In this document: one piece after another, positions 1-7,743 of the stretch
How positions within the stretch are numbered: position 1 is the first letter of the stretch
Layout: each line of letters opens with the position of its first letter
From: UBA7446 sp964014735
GTDB lineage: Bacteria > Bacteroidota > Bacteroidia > Flavobacteriales > Flavobacteriaceae
Length of the DNA stretch: 11,370 nt
Reading direction: 5' to 3'
Assembly: GCA_964014735.1 (NCBI GenBank)
Contig: CAXHBH010000038.1
Span: 1 to 11,370 of the forward strand
Translations under genes and position numbers: made by a program
The notes under the pieces: generated by a model
Seen by the model: the letters and a program-made list of their open reading frames with translations, nothing else
The model's database searches: none
What the model was told of the DNA's origin: nothing

Positions 1-897
1 GTTGGCTGCATTATTCAATGCCCAAGATAAAAATTGTAGAGTTCTCCATTTTTTGTAATCCATCCACCAATCTCCATCTGAAAATAACAATGCTGGTTTA
101 TAATTGGTAACAAGTTGTTTTAACTGGGGTAGCATTACCCTATCGATATATTTATCTAAACCCTTTTGAGCAGTAAAAATTTCTTCATCAGAAAATTTGT
201 TGTTTTTTGTACTACCATCTTTAAAGTTAACAGCCATGCTGCCTTTACTCAAAATTGCCTGCTGCTCTTTGGGCCAATACGGATTGTACCAATCCCAAAT
301 AGAGTAATACAGCCCCATTTTTAACCCCACATTTTTTACTGCAGATGTTAAGTCGCCCACCAAATCTCTTTTTGGTCCAGATTCTACTGAATTCCAAGCC
401 ATTCCATAGCTTTCACTGGCCTCAGTACTTGGAAATAAACAATACCCATCATGATGCTTTGAAGTCAATACTACATATTTTGCACCAGAGCGTTTAAATA
501 TATTTGCCCATTCGTCTGGATTGAACAATTCTGCTTTAAACCCATCTCTGAAATTAGAATAAGGATAATTACTTCCATAATTTTCATTGTGGAAATTTGT
601 TATTGCAAAATGTCTTTCTCTCCGACTTTTTTTAGCTGTATTAGGGTCTTCATTTAGAGCATTCCAATACCACTCGGCATAAGTACCTTTATTGGTGTAC
701 CCAGGGACGGAGTATAATCCCCAGTGAATAAATATTCCAAATTTGGCATTGCTAAACCATTGCGGATTTTCTCTTTCATCTATAGATTCCCAATTTGGTT
801 GATAAGTTTGCTGACTGAAAATAGATGTTGTAAAAACGATTGTCAGTAAAATATTATATTTATTTATAAACATTTTTAAAGTTCTTTTAAATTTCAT
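1..897 (-). CDS. Exported alpha-L-fucosidase, GH29 (partial, C-terminus outside window)
   Basis: Releases terminal alpha-L-fucose from glycans in the periplasm or outside. The visible 299 residues start with a hydrophobic signal peptide (about residues 14-28, likely cut after IFS before QQ). The GH29 barrel follows: IHWG at 57-60, KHHDGYC at 147-153, GPKRDL at 174-179 and FSDGDWW at 272-278. D274 is the probable catalytic nucleophile. The stretch SDGDWW...FLSWALNN closely resembles SDGEWE...FLSWLYND of human FUCA1, which points to the broad-specificity GH29-A type. The frame is open to the window edge, so the C-terminal beta-sandwich is not seen. The start could instead be the in-frame ATG at 873, which gives a more compact signal peptide. 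It is divergent from a second GH29 gene and shares a 169-bp intergenic region with it. Family assignment is firm; natural substrate is inferred. Confidence 0.93.
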   Translation of the reverse strand, partial: MKFKRTLKMFINKYNILLTIVFTTSIFSQQTYQPNWESIDERENPQWFSNAKFGIFIHWGLYSVPGYTNKGTYAEWYWNALNEDPNTAKKSRRERHFAITNFHNENYGSNYPYSNFRDGFKAELFNPDEWANIFKRSGAKYVVLTSKHHDGYCLFPSTEASESYGMAWNSVESGPKRDLVGDLTSAVKNVGLKMGLYYSIWDWYNPYWPKEQQAILSKGSMAVNFKDGSTKNNKFSDEEIFTAQKGLDKYIDRVMLPQLKQLVTNYKPALLFSDGDWWMDYKKWRTLQFLSWALNNAAN

Positions 898-925
898 CAA
901 AATTAGATATCAAAATTTCTTAACA

Positions 926-956
926 CAAGGTTATAATTTACAATGAATAACACAAA
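926..956 (-). promoter_or_regulatory. Candidate Bacteroidetes promoter of the minus-strand fucosidase
   Basis: Read on the minus strand, TTTG (953-956) is followed after exactly 19 bases by TAACCTTG (926-933). This matches the Bacteroidetes -33 TTTG / -7 TAnnTTTG consensus with one mismatch in the -7 box. The start codon at 897 lies 29 bases downstream of the -7 box and the alternative ATG at 873 lies 53 bases downstream. Such short motifs arise by chance in AT-rich DNA, but spacing and placement are right. Confidence 0.45.
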
Positions 957-1000
957 TACTACAAGTTCTAAAAAATTGCAGAATTTATGTTAGTAATTGT

Positions 1001-1019
1001 TTCAATTGAGATAATTGAA
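1001..1019. promoter_or_regulatory. Inverted repeat in the divergent region, candidate operator
   Basis: TTCAATT and AATTGAA form perfect 7-bp arms around the spacer GAGAT, 48 bp before the start of the plus-strand fucosidase gene. A second AT-only inverted repeat (AAATATT, G, AATATTT) lies at 1027-1041. A regulator bound here could control both divergent fucosidase genes. The region is very AT-rich, so chance symmetry is a real alternative. I found no convincing plus-strand -33/-7 pair. Confidence 0.25.
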
Positions 1020-1066
1020 TTTTAAAAAATATTGAATATTTAAATATAGAACTTAAATTAAATAAA

Positions 1067-2644
1067 ATGAGCATTAGACCCCTTAGTTCAATTGTATTAC
1101 TAGCATTCCTAATGCTCAATGATCCTTCTGTGGTTGCTCAAGAAATTAAAAAAACAAATGGCAAAGACTGGAATATACCAAAATCACCACTATGGGATGA
1201 ATTGATTAAAGAGTCAATTCCTGAATGGATGATTGATGCCAAATTTGGAATGTATACGCATTGGGGAATTTATTCTGTACCAGCACATGGTGGACCAGAT
1301 TATGTAAAGGAGTTGTATTCGCCTGATGGTGTAGATAGAAAGGGAGTAAAAAAGTATCATGAAAAAAAGTATGGTCCAATTGATGATTTTGGATACAAAG
1401 ATTTTTTACCAATTTTTAATGCCCCAAAGTTTGATGCACAAGAATGGGTGTCAATAATGAACAATGGAGGTGCTAAATTTGGTGGAATTTGTTTAGCGCA
1501 TCATGATGGTTTTTGTTTATGGAACTCTAAATACACCGAATGGGATTCAATGGATGCCGGCCCAAAAAGAGATATTTATGGAGAAATTGCTGCAGAGGTT
1601 AGAAAAACGGATATGAAGTTATTGGCAACATTCCATATGGCAAGAAGTTATGGTTATATGTTTAGTAAAGACCATACCGCAGAAGAGCGTAAAATTTTGG
1701 ATATTTATGATGAAGAAAATGATTGGATTTATCGTAATCCTCAAACTGAATCAAAAGAAAATTTTGCTGCTGAATGGGCTAATAAAGTTCGTGAGGTAAT
1801 TAACAATTATCGCCCAGATATACTTTGGTTTGATGGTTTGTCTAGCTCTATAAAAAAGGATGAAGTGCCACAGGATACTATAGTAAATATATTTCAAGAC
1901 TATTACAATTTAAAAGGAATAGATGGTGATGAGGTAGTGGTTTGTAACAAATTACCAAGTAGTAAAGTTTGGAATTTCCCTCTAGGTTTTGGCTTGCGTT
2001 GCTACGAGAATTGTCGTGATATGGAAGAGAAACCAGAAGGATATTGGCTATCTGACAGGGCAATTAGTTATCCGTGGTCCTATGTGAATAATAAGAATTA
2101 TAAAGATAAAGCGCCTTATCATATCCGAAGTCTAATTGATATGGTGAGTAGAGGTGGAATTATGTTGATGTCTTTAACTCCAAGAGGCGATGGTTCTATC
2201 GACCCTCAAGAAATTGAAATAATGAAGGGAATTGGTACTTGGTTGAATACAAATGGAGAAGCTATATATGGAACTAGAAAATGGAAGGTTTCATCAGAAG
2301 GTACCGCCGAAATGCTTAAATATGTTGAACGTAAAAAAACCTATCGTTGGACTTTTAGAGAATTAGGAGCAGCTGATGTTAGGTTTACAAGAAGTAAAAA
2401 CAATACCAAGTTGTTTGCTATTGTTTTAGGAAATCCAGAATCGGGAACTTATACCATTAAATGTCTAAATAAAGAAGAAAAAATTGCTACGGGTGGTATT
2501 TCAAAAATTTCACTGGTTTCCACAAATGAAGTTGTTCATTGGAAACAAACTAAAAAAGGTTTGACCATTGAATTTCCTTTGCAAGGAATTAACGATATTG
2601 CCAATGCTTTTAGAATTGAAATAAACGGCAGACTTGTTTATTAA
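1067..2644 (+). CDS. Exported alpha-L-fucosidase, GH29 (second, distinct paralogue)
   Basis: A complete 525-residue GH29 glycosidase, expected to release alpha-L-fucose, or possibly alpha-L-galactose, outside the cytoplasm. A signal peptide spans about residues 1-24 (hydrophobic core 9-17, probable cleavage VVA before QE). The barrel carries YTHWGIYS (63-70), LAHHDGFCLW (143-152), GPKRDIYGE (165-173) and DILWFDG (251-257), with D256 the likely catalytic nucleophile. A beta-rich C-terminal domain follows from about residue 400. It differs clearly from the divergent fucosidase: WFDGLSSS replaces SDGDWW after the nucleophile, and HGGPDYVKELY follows the HWG motif, so the two are not recent duplicates. 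It heads the eight-gene plus-strand run; the next gene starts 93 bp downstream. Family is certain; linkage and substrate specificity are not shown by sequence. Confidence 0.93.
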   Translation: MSIRPLSSIVLLAFLMLNDPSVVAQEIKKTNGKDWNIPKSPLWDELIKESIPEWMIDAKFGMYTHWGIYSVPAHGGPDYVKELYSPDGVDRKGVKKYHEKKYGPIDDFGYKDFLPIFNAPKFDAQEWVSIMNNGGAKFGGICLAHHDGFCLWNSKYTEWDSMDAGPKRDIYGEIAAEVRKTDMKLLATFHMARSYGYMFSKDHTAEERKILDIYDEENDWIYRNPQTESKENFAAEWANKVREVINNYRPDILWFDGLSSSIKKDEVPQDTIVNIFQDYYNLKGIDGDEVVVCNKLPSSKVWNFPLGFGLRCYENCRDMEEKPEGYWLSDRAISYPWSYVNNKNYKDKAPYHIRSLIDMVSRGGIMLMSLTPRGDGSIDPQEIEIMKGIGTWLNTNGEAIYGTRKWKVSSEGTAEMLKYVERKKTYRWTFRELGAADVRFTRSKNNTKLFAIVLGNPESGTYTIKCLNKEEKIATGGISKISLVSTNEVVHWKQTKKGLTIEFPLQGINDIANAFRIEINGRLVY

Positions 2645-2696
2645 ATATGTCAGACAACATGATAGTAGTTCAATTACGGTTTATTAATTTTTTCAA

Positions 2697-2719
2697 ATTT
2701 TTTAAACGATTTAAAAAAT
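2697..2719. promoter_or_regulatory. Perfect 10-bp AT palindrome upstream of the LgoD-like gene
   Basis: ATTTTTTAAA and TTTAAAAAAT are perfect arms around the central CGA, 18 bp before the start codon at 2738. The stem would be entirely A-T pairs, so it is a poor intrinsic terminator. The place and the AAACGATTT core suit an operator that splits the fucosidase gene from the catabolic genes. No second copy was seen in the window. Chance symmetry in AT-rich DNA cannot be excluded. Confidence 0.4.
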
Positions 2720-2737
2720 AAATACCAATTTTTAGCA

Positions 2738-3748
2738 ATGAAATATATAGTTTGTGAAAAACCTGGAAAGTTTCTGTTGAAAGAGAAAGAAGCGCCAGTT
2801 AGAAAAGAAAATGAAGCCTTATTAAAAATTAATATGGTTGGTATTTGTGGTACAGATTTACATGCTTATACAGGTAACCAAGCATTTTTTACATATCCAA
2901 GAATTTTAGGGCATGAATTGGCCTCTGAAGTTTTAGAGATTGGAGAAAATGATAGAGGAATTAAAGCCGGGGATAAGGTAGTGGTAATGCCATACATAAG
3001 TGACCCAAATAGTGTTGCTTCTAGAAACGGAAAACCAAACTGTTGTCCAAACATCACTGTATTAGGTGTGCATGGAGATGGTGGAATGCAAGAAAAAATT
3101 ACTGTTCCAGCGGATATTTTATTAAAAGCAAATAATTTATCTGACAATGAAATGGCAATTGTAGAACCCTTAGCAATTGGCGCGCATGCAGTAAGAAGAG
3201 CAGCAATTCAAAAAGGTGAAATTGTTGCGGTTGTAGGAGCTGGACCTATTGGAATTGGAATTATGAAATTGGCACAAATAGCAGGTGCAAAAGTGATTGC
3301 TATTGACATGAACCAAGATCGTCTAACATACGCCAAAGAAAAAATAGGTGTTGATTATATTGTAACAGCAAGAGAAGATGCGGTAGAAGAAGTTTTAAAA
3401 ATCACCAATGGTGATTTATGTAATGCTGTTTTTGATGCGTCAGGAAATAAATATGCTTTAGAAGCTTGTCCTGATTATATGTCATATGGAGGACGTTTCG
3501 TTTTAGTAGGTTTATCTAAAGGAGAACTAACATATTTACATCCAAAAATCCACGCAAAAGAAATGACGTTGATGTGCAGTAGAAATGCAACTATAGAAGA
3601 TTTTGAGCATGTTATTAGTATTTTAAATCAATTTCCAACAGAATCATTTATTACCCATTCTGTAGACTTTACAGAAATGATCGAAAACTTTGATAGCTGG
3701 TTAGATCCAGAAACAGGTGTTATAAAAGCAACGGTAAGTTTTAATTAA
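2738..3748 (+). CDS. LgoD-like zinc alcohol dehydrogenase (L-galactonate/L-fuconate 5-dehydrogenase candidate)
   Basis: A 336-residue medium-chain dehydrogenase of the cytoplasm. Catalytic-zinc ligands are visible: C37 in GICGTD, H59-E60 in LGHE and E143 in VEPLAIGAH. The Rossmann loop is GAGPIG (167-172), and D190 at the end of the next strand suggests NAD+. It matches the remembered sequence of E. coli LgoD (YjjN), which oxidises L-galactonate at C5 to D-tagaturonate. Shared stretches include the H-A-x2-G-N-Q-x-F-F-x-Y-P-R block (42-55), HAVRRAA (150-156), KGEL and SRNAT-x-EDF. Oddly, three of the four structural-zinc cysteines are replaced (D89, S92, S95) and only C103 remains. L-fuconate is 6-deoxy-L-galactonate and thus a plausible substrate. 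Alternatives are 2-keto-3-deoxy-L-fuconate or another polyol acid. The dehydratase gene starts 10 bp downstream. Confidence 0.85.
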   Translation: MKYIVCEKPGKFLLKEKEAPVRKENEALLKINMVGICGTDLHAYTGNQAFFTYPRILGHELASEVLEIGENDRGIKAGDKVVVMPYISDPNSVASRNGKPNCCPNITVLGVHGDGGMQEKITVPADILLKANNLSDNEMAIVEPLAIGAHAVRRAAIQKGEIVAVVGAGPIGIGIMKLAQIAGAKVIAIDMNQDRLTYAKEKIGVDYIVTAREDAVEEVLKITNGDLCNAVFDASGNKYALEACPDYMSYGGRFVLVGLSKGELTYLHPKIHAKEMTLMCSRNATIEDFEHVISILNQFPTESFITHSVDFTEMIENFDSWLDPETGVIKATVSFN

Positions 3749-3758
3749 GAAAAAATAA

Positions 3759-5411
3759 ATGTCTAAAAATTACGTCCAGATAGACCCTAAGGACAACATT
3801 ATAGTTGCTATTACCCCCTTAGAAAAAGGTTTAGTAACACAAGTTGCAGGGAAACAAGTTGTCTTAAAAGAAACCATTAAACAAAAGCATAAGTATTCAT
3901 TAAACGATTTTGATATTGGCGATGAAATATACATGTATGGCGTTTTAATTGGTAAGGCAACCCTTCCGATACTAGAAGGTAGTGCAATTACTACAGAAAA
4001 TGTAAAACATGCTTCTGCAGAATTTCAAGACTCAAAAGAGAAGTTTACGTGGACAGCTCCAAATATATCAAACTTTGTTAGAAGAACGTTTGAAGGATAC
4101 CACAGAGAAGATGGAAAAGTGGGAACCGCTAATTATTGGTTAGTGATTCCTTTAACTTTCTGTGAAAATAGAAATTTAGATGTTTTAGAAGGTGCTCTTA
4201 CCGAGAAATTAGGATACGAAACTAAAAAAGATTTTGCTGTTGATACAGAGGCTTTAATCAATCAATTTAAAGCAGGAGCTACAAATGAAGCTATATTTAA
4301 CACTCCTATTATAAGTACGAAAGAAGAAATAACTAAAAACAGATTGTTTTCTAATGTAGATGGAATTAAATTTTTAAAACACGATGGAGGTTGTGGAGGA
4401 ATCCGTCAAGACTCTGAAACTTTAGTTAAATTGTTAGCAGGTTATATCGCAAATCCAAATGTTGCAGGTGCTACTATTTTTAGTTTAGGATGTCAAAATG
4501 CACAAATTAGTATGCTACAAGACGCCATAAATGCTATCGCACCAAACAATAAAAAACCTGTTCATTATTTAGAACAACAACAGAGTGCAAGCGAAAGACA
4601 TTTAATAGAAGAAGCTGTAAAGCACACTTTTTTAGGTTTGGTTGACGCTAACAAAATTGAACGTAAACCAGCTCCATTAAGCAAACTTGTTTTAGGTTTA
4701 GAATGTGGAGGATCTGATGGGTTTTCAGGAATCTCTGCAAACCCTGCTTTAGGGTATGCCTCCGATTTGTTAGTTGCTTTAGGCGGAAGTGCTGTTTTAT
4801 CTGAATTTCCAGAATTGAATGGCGTTGAACAAGAACTTATTAACCGCTGTGAAACGGCAGAAGATTCTAAAAAATTCTACGATTTAATGAGCGCTTACTC
4901 TGCTTCTGCAGTTGCCGTAGGTTCTGGGTTTGAAAACAATCCATCACCGGGAAACATTAAAGACGGTTTAATTACAGATGCCATGAAATCTGCTGGTGCA
5001 GCAAAAAAAGGAGGAACATCGCCTGTCACAAAAGTATTAGATTATACAGAACAAGTTGCAAAACCAGGTTTAAATTTATTATGCACGCCTGGTAACGATG
5101 TAGAATCTACGACAGGTTTAGTAGGCTCTGGTTGTAATATTGTGGTTTTCACTACAGGTTTAGGAACACCAACAGGAAACCCTGTTGCACCTGTTTTAAA
5201 AATGTCTAGTAATACCAATTTATTCGAACGAATGAATGATATTATCGATATCAATGCAGGTACTGTAATTACTGGAGACGATACAATTGAATCTATGGGT
5301 GAAAAAATTCTAGACCATATCATTAGAGTTGCAAGTGGAGAAACACCATCGAAAGCAGTTTTACATGGTAATAACGATTTTATCCCTTGGAAAAGAGGAA
5401 TTTCATTATAA
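3759..5411 (+). CDS. uxaA: UxaA-family sugar-acid dehydratase (altronate or L-fuconate dehydratase)
   Basis: A 550-residue cytoplasmic lyase that removes water from C2-C3 of an aldonate to give a 2-keto-3-deoxy acid. An N-terminal SAF domain (about 5-83) is followed by the UxaA/GarD catalytic region: KHDGGCGGIRQDS (207-219), SLGCQNAQ (242-249), LECGGSDGFSG (314-324), ENNPSPGN (392-399), TPGNDVESTTGLVGSGC (443-459). E. coli UxaA has 495 residues as I recall; the extra length lies mainly between about 140 and 207. Compared with remembered E. coli UxaA, the SAF-domain motif GEHVHAHN is replaced by GSAITTEN (A76, T78 and E80 for the histidines), and the cysteine of SLGCTQKAG is A414. These changes suggest a different substrate or metal site. 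UxaA-type proteins act in the C. jejuni fucose locus, so L-fuconate is a good candidate. uxaB starts 2 bp after the stop codon. Confidence 0.88.
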   Translation: MSKNYVQIDPKDNIIVAITPLEKGLVTQVAGKQVVLKETIKQKHKYSLNDFDIGDEIYMYGVLIGKATLPILEGSAITTENVKHASAEFQDSKEKFTWTAPNISNFVRRTFEGYHREDGKVGTANYWLVIPLTFCENRNLDVLEGALTEKLGYETKKDFAVDTEALINQFKAGATNEAIFNTPIISTKEEITKNRLFSNVDGIKFLKHDGGCGGIRQDSETLVKLLAGYIANPNVAGATIFSLGCQNAQISMLQDAINAIAPNNKKPVHYLEQQQSASERHLIEEAVKHTFLGLVDANKIERKPAPLSKLVLGLECGGSDGFSGISANPALGYASDLLVALGGSAVLSEFPELNGVEQELINRCETAEDSKKFYDLMSAYSASAVAVGSGFENNPSPGNIKDGLITDAMKSAGAAKKGGTSPVTKVLDYTEQVAKPGLNLLCTPGNDVESTTGLVGSGCNIVVFTTGLGTPTGNPVAPVLKMSSNTNLFERMNDIIDINAGTVITGDDTIESMGEKILDHIIRVASGETPSKAVLHGNNDFIPWKRGISL

Positions 5412-5413
5412 AA

Positions 5414-6859
5414 ATGAAGATGAAAAATTTAAATAGAAATACAGTAAACACACACTCATACACAGAAAGAATCATACAATTTGGAGAAGGTAATTTCTTA
5501 AGAGCCTTTGCCAATTGGATGATTCATGAAATGAATAAACAAGCGAATTTTGATGCTGGGGTTGTGGCTGTTCAGCCAATAGCTAATGGCTTAATAAAAA
5601 CTCTGAATGATCAAGATGGTTTATATACTTTATATATGAACGGAATTAAAAATGGCAAAGTTTTAAGCGAACGAAAAATTGTTGATTGTATACAAAGAGG
5701 AATCAATCCCTATGAAGATTATGATGCGTATTTAGAAAATGCTGAGAACCCGAATCTTAGATTTGTGATTTCAAATACAACTGAAGCTGGTATTTCCTAT
5801 AATCCCGAAGATAGTCTAGAAGATGCTCCTCAAGCGAGCTTCCCCGGTAAATTAACAGCATTGTTATACAAAAGATTCCATTTTTTTAACGGAGCTTCAG
5901 ATAAAGGAATGATTGTAATACCTTGTGAATTAATTGATAGGAACGGAGACAATTTAAAGAAGATTGTACTTCAATATGCCACTGTTTGGAATCTAGACAA
6001 AGGCTTTGTTTCTTGGATAAATAATGATAACATTTTCTGTAATACACTGGTAGATCGTATTGTTCCTGGATATCCTAGAAATAAAATGGATACTATTACA
6101 AAAGAATTGGGCTATATTGATAATTTGGTTGTAGAGGGAGAGCAATTCCACTTGTGGGTGATTGAAGCTCCAGAGTCAGTGAAAAATGAAATTCCTGTTA
6201 AAACTTGCGGATTAAACATTGTCTTCACAAATAATATGGAGCCCTACAGAACTCGTAAAGTTCGTATTTTAAATGGAGCTCATACAAGTTTAGTTCCTGT
6301 AAGCTATTTATATGGAATTGATACAGTTCGTGAATCTTTAGAAGATCAAGTTGTTGGTAAGTTTATACAGGATGCTATTTTTGAAGAAATATGCCCTACA
6401 CTTGATCTGCCAGAACAAGAGTTAAAACAATTTTCAAATGCTGTCTTAGAAAGATTTAGAAATCCATACTTAGAACATAACTTGATTAGTATTTCTTTAA
6501 ACTCAATTTCTAAATACAAAACACGTGTTTTGCCCTCTGTTTTAGAATATATCAAAAGAGAAAATGCACTTCCAAAGCACTTATTGTTCACATTAGCTGC
6601 CTTAATTGCTTTCTATAGAGGAGACAGAAATGGAGTAAATATCCCTTTAAAAGACGATCAATCTGTCTTAGATTTCTTTACTGCTCAATGGATAGCATTA
6701 GATGTAAAAGCTGTTGCAAAAGCAACTTTGCAGAATGTAGATTTCTGGGGACAAGATTTAACTCAATTCAATGGTTTACTTGAAGAAGTTACTATAAGCT
6801 TAAAAGCAATTACTAAAAATGGCATGAAAGAAGCATTGAATGATTTTATAAAGTACTAA
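5414..6859 (+). CDS. uxaB: Tagaturonate reductase UxaB (mannitol dehydrogenase family)
   Basis: Reduces D-tagaturonate to D-altronate with NADH in the cytoplasm, or a 6-deoxy analogue if the operon serves fucose. The 481 residues fit E. coli UxaB (483) end to end. Near the N-terminus is ERIIQFGEGNFLRAF (Rossmann loop), mid-protein SNTTEAGISY and PCELIDRNGDNL, then RKVRILNGAHT with the catalytic lysine region of the long-chain mannitol dehydrogenases, and LAALIAFYRGDRNG near the C-terminus. I chose ATG 5414 (MKMKNLN), 2 bp after the uxaA stop. The frame can be read back to a TTG at 5387, but that start would overlap uxaA and add nine residues with no family match. ATG 5420 is also possible. 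The close match to E. coli UxaB argues that true tagaturonate chemistry, or very near it, takes place here. Tight spacing implies translational coupling with uxaA. Confidence 0.93.
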   Translation: MKMKNLNRNTVNTHSYTERIIQFGEGNFLRAFANWMIHEMNKQANFDAGVVAVQPIANGLIKTLNDQDGLYTLYMNGIKNGKVLSERKIVDCIQRGINPYEDYDAYLENAENPNLRFVISNTTEAGISYNPEDSLEDAPQASFPGKLTALLYKRFHFFNGASDKGMIVIPCELIDRNGDNLKKIVLQYATVWNLDKGFVSWINNDNIFCNTLVDRIVPGYPRNKMDTITKELGYIDNLVVEGEQFHLWVIEAPESVKNEIPVKTCGLNIVFTNNMEPYRTRKVRILNGAHTSLVPVSYLYGIDTVRESLEDQVVGKFIQDAIFEEICPTLDLPEQELKQFSNAVLERFRNPYLEHNLISISLNSISKYKTRVLPSVLEYIKRENALPKHLLFTLAALIAFYRGDRNGVNIPLKDDQSVLDFFTAQWIALDVKAVAKATLQNVDFWGQDLTQFNGLLEEVTISLKAITKNGMKEALNDFIKY

Positions 6860-6903
6860 AACATTAAGTTTATAAAAATAGAATTTCAGCTTAAAAAAAG
6901 CAT

Positions 6904-7734
6904 ATGATTATAGATTCACATCAACATTTTTGGAATTACGAACCTGAAAAACATTTGTGGATAGATGATGAAATGTCTGTAATCAAACGCGATTTTCTTA
7001 GTGATGATTTACAAAAAGTATTTGCTGAAAATGGAGTAGATGCTTGTGTAGCTGTTCAAGCAGATCAAACTACTGAAGAAACCAATTTTTTAATTTCTAT
7101 TGCAGAAAATAACAACTTTATTAAAGGAGTTGTAGGTTGGGTAAATCTTCGATCTGAATCTATCGAAGAAGATTTGTTAAAGTATAAAAAGTATGATGTA
7201 GTTAAAGGTTTTAGGCATGTAGTTCAGGGAGAGCAAGATCATAATTTTATGCTACGTCCAGAATTTTTAAGAGGAATAGAGCTTCTTGGTAAGTATGATT
7301 TGTGCTACGATATTCTCATCTTTCCACATCAACTAGGAGCAGCTTTAGAGTTAGTGAAGAAGTTTCCTAACCAAAAATTTGTGATAGATCATATAGCAAA
7401 ACCTTATATAAAAGATGGCTTTTTTGAAGGTTGGGCAGTTATGATGCGAGAGATTGCTAAACACCAAAATGTTTACTGCAAGATTTCAGGTATGATCACA
7501 GAAGCAGGTTACAAGACATGGACTACTGAACAAGTTCATCCTTACATGAAGTTGGTATTAGAATCTTTTGGAGCAGCTAGAGTTATGTATGGTTCAGATT
7601 GGCCTGTATGTTTGGTTGCCGGCAACTATTCTATGGTAAAGGCTTTGGTTACAGATTTTATTTCAGACCTAAGTCAAGAACAGCAAAATGCTATTATGGG
7701 AGGGAATGCCGCTAAATTTTACAACTTAAAATAA
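6904..7734 (+). CDS. Amidohydrolase-family sugar lactonase (L-fucono-1,5-lactonase type)
   Basis: Expected to open L-fuconolactone to L-fuconate in the cytoplasm. The 276-residue protein is a TIM-barrel amidohydrolase of the COG3618 group (Amidohydro_2). Visible metal and active-site elements are H6 and H8 in DSHQHFW at the extreme N-terminus, GFRHVVQ with H105, FPHQ with H142, IDHIAKP with H163, and GSDWPV with D232 near the C-terminus. The start is fixed by DSHQH, which normally sits a few residues from the N-terminus. Orthologous proteins occur in the C. jejuni fucose locus (Cj0487) and in other bacterial L-fucose oxidation clusters. The gene lies 44 bp after uxaB and 9 bp before the SDR gene that probably makes its substrate. 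The lactone of L-galactose or L-rhamnose is a possible alternative. Confidence 0.9.
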   Translation: MIIDSHQHFWNYEPEKHLWIDDEMSVIKRDFLSDDLQKVFAENGVDACVAVQADQTTEETNFLISIAENNNFIKGVVGWVNLRSESIEEDLLKYKKYDVVKGFRHVVQGEQDHNFMLRPEFLRGIELLGKYDLCYDILIFPHQLGAALELVKKFPNQKFVIDHIAKPYIKDGFFEGWAVMMREIAKHQNVYCKISGMITEAGYKTWTTEQVHPYMKLVLESFGAARVMYGSDWPVCLVAGNYSMVKALVTDFISDLSQEQQNAIMGGNAAKFYNLK

Positions 7735-7743
7735 ATATCTAAA

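Noticed and set aside
5387..5413. TTG start at 5387 for uxaB, overlapping uxaA
   Set aside because: The added residues MEKRNFIIK have no match in UxaB, and ATG 5414 gives the family length.
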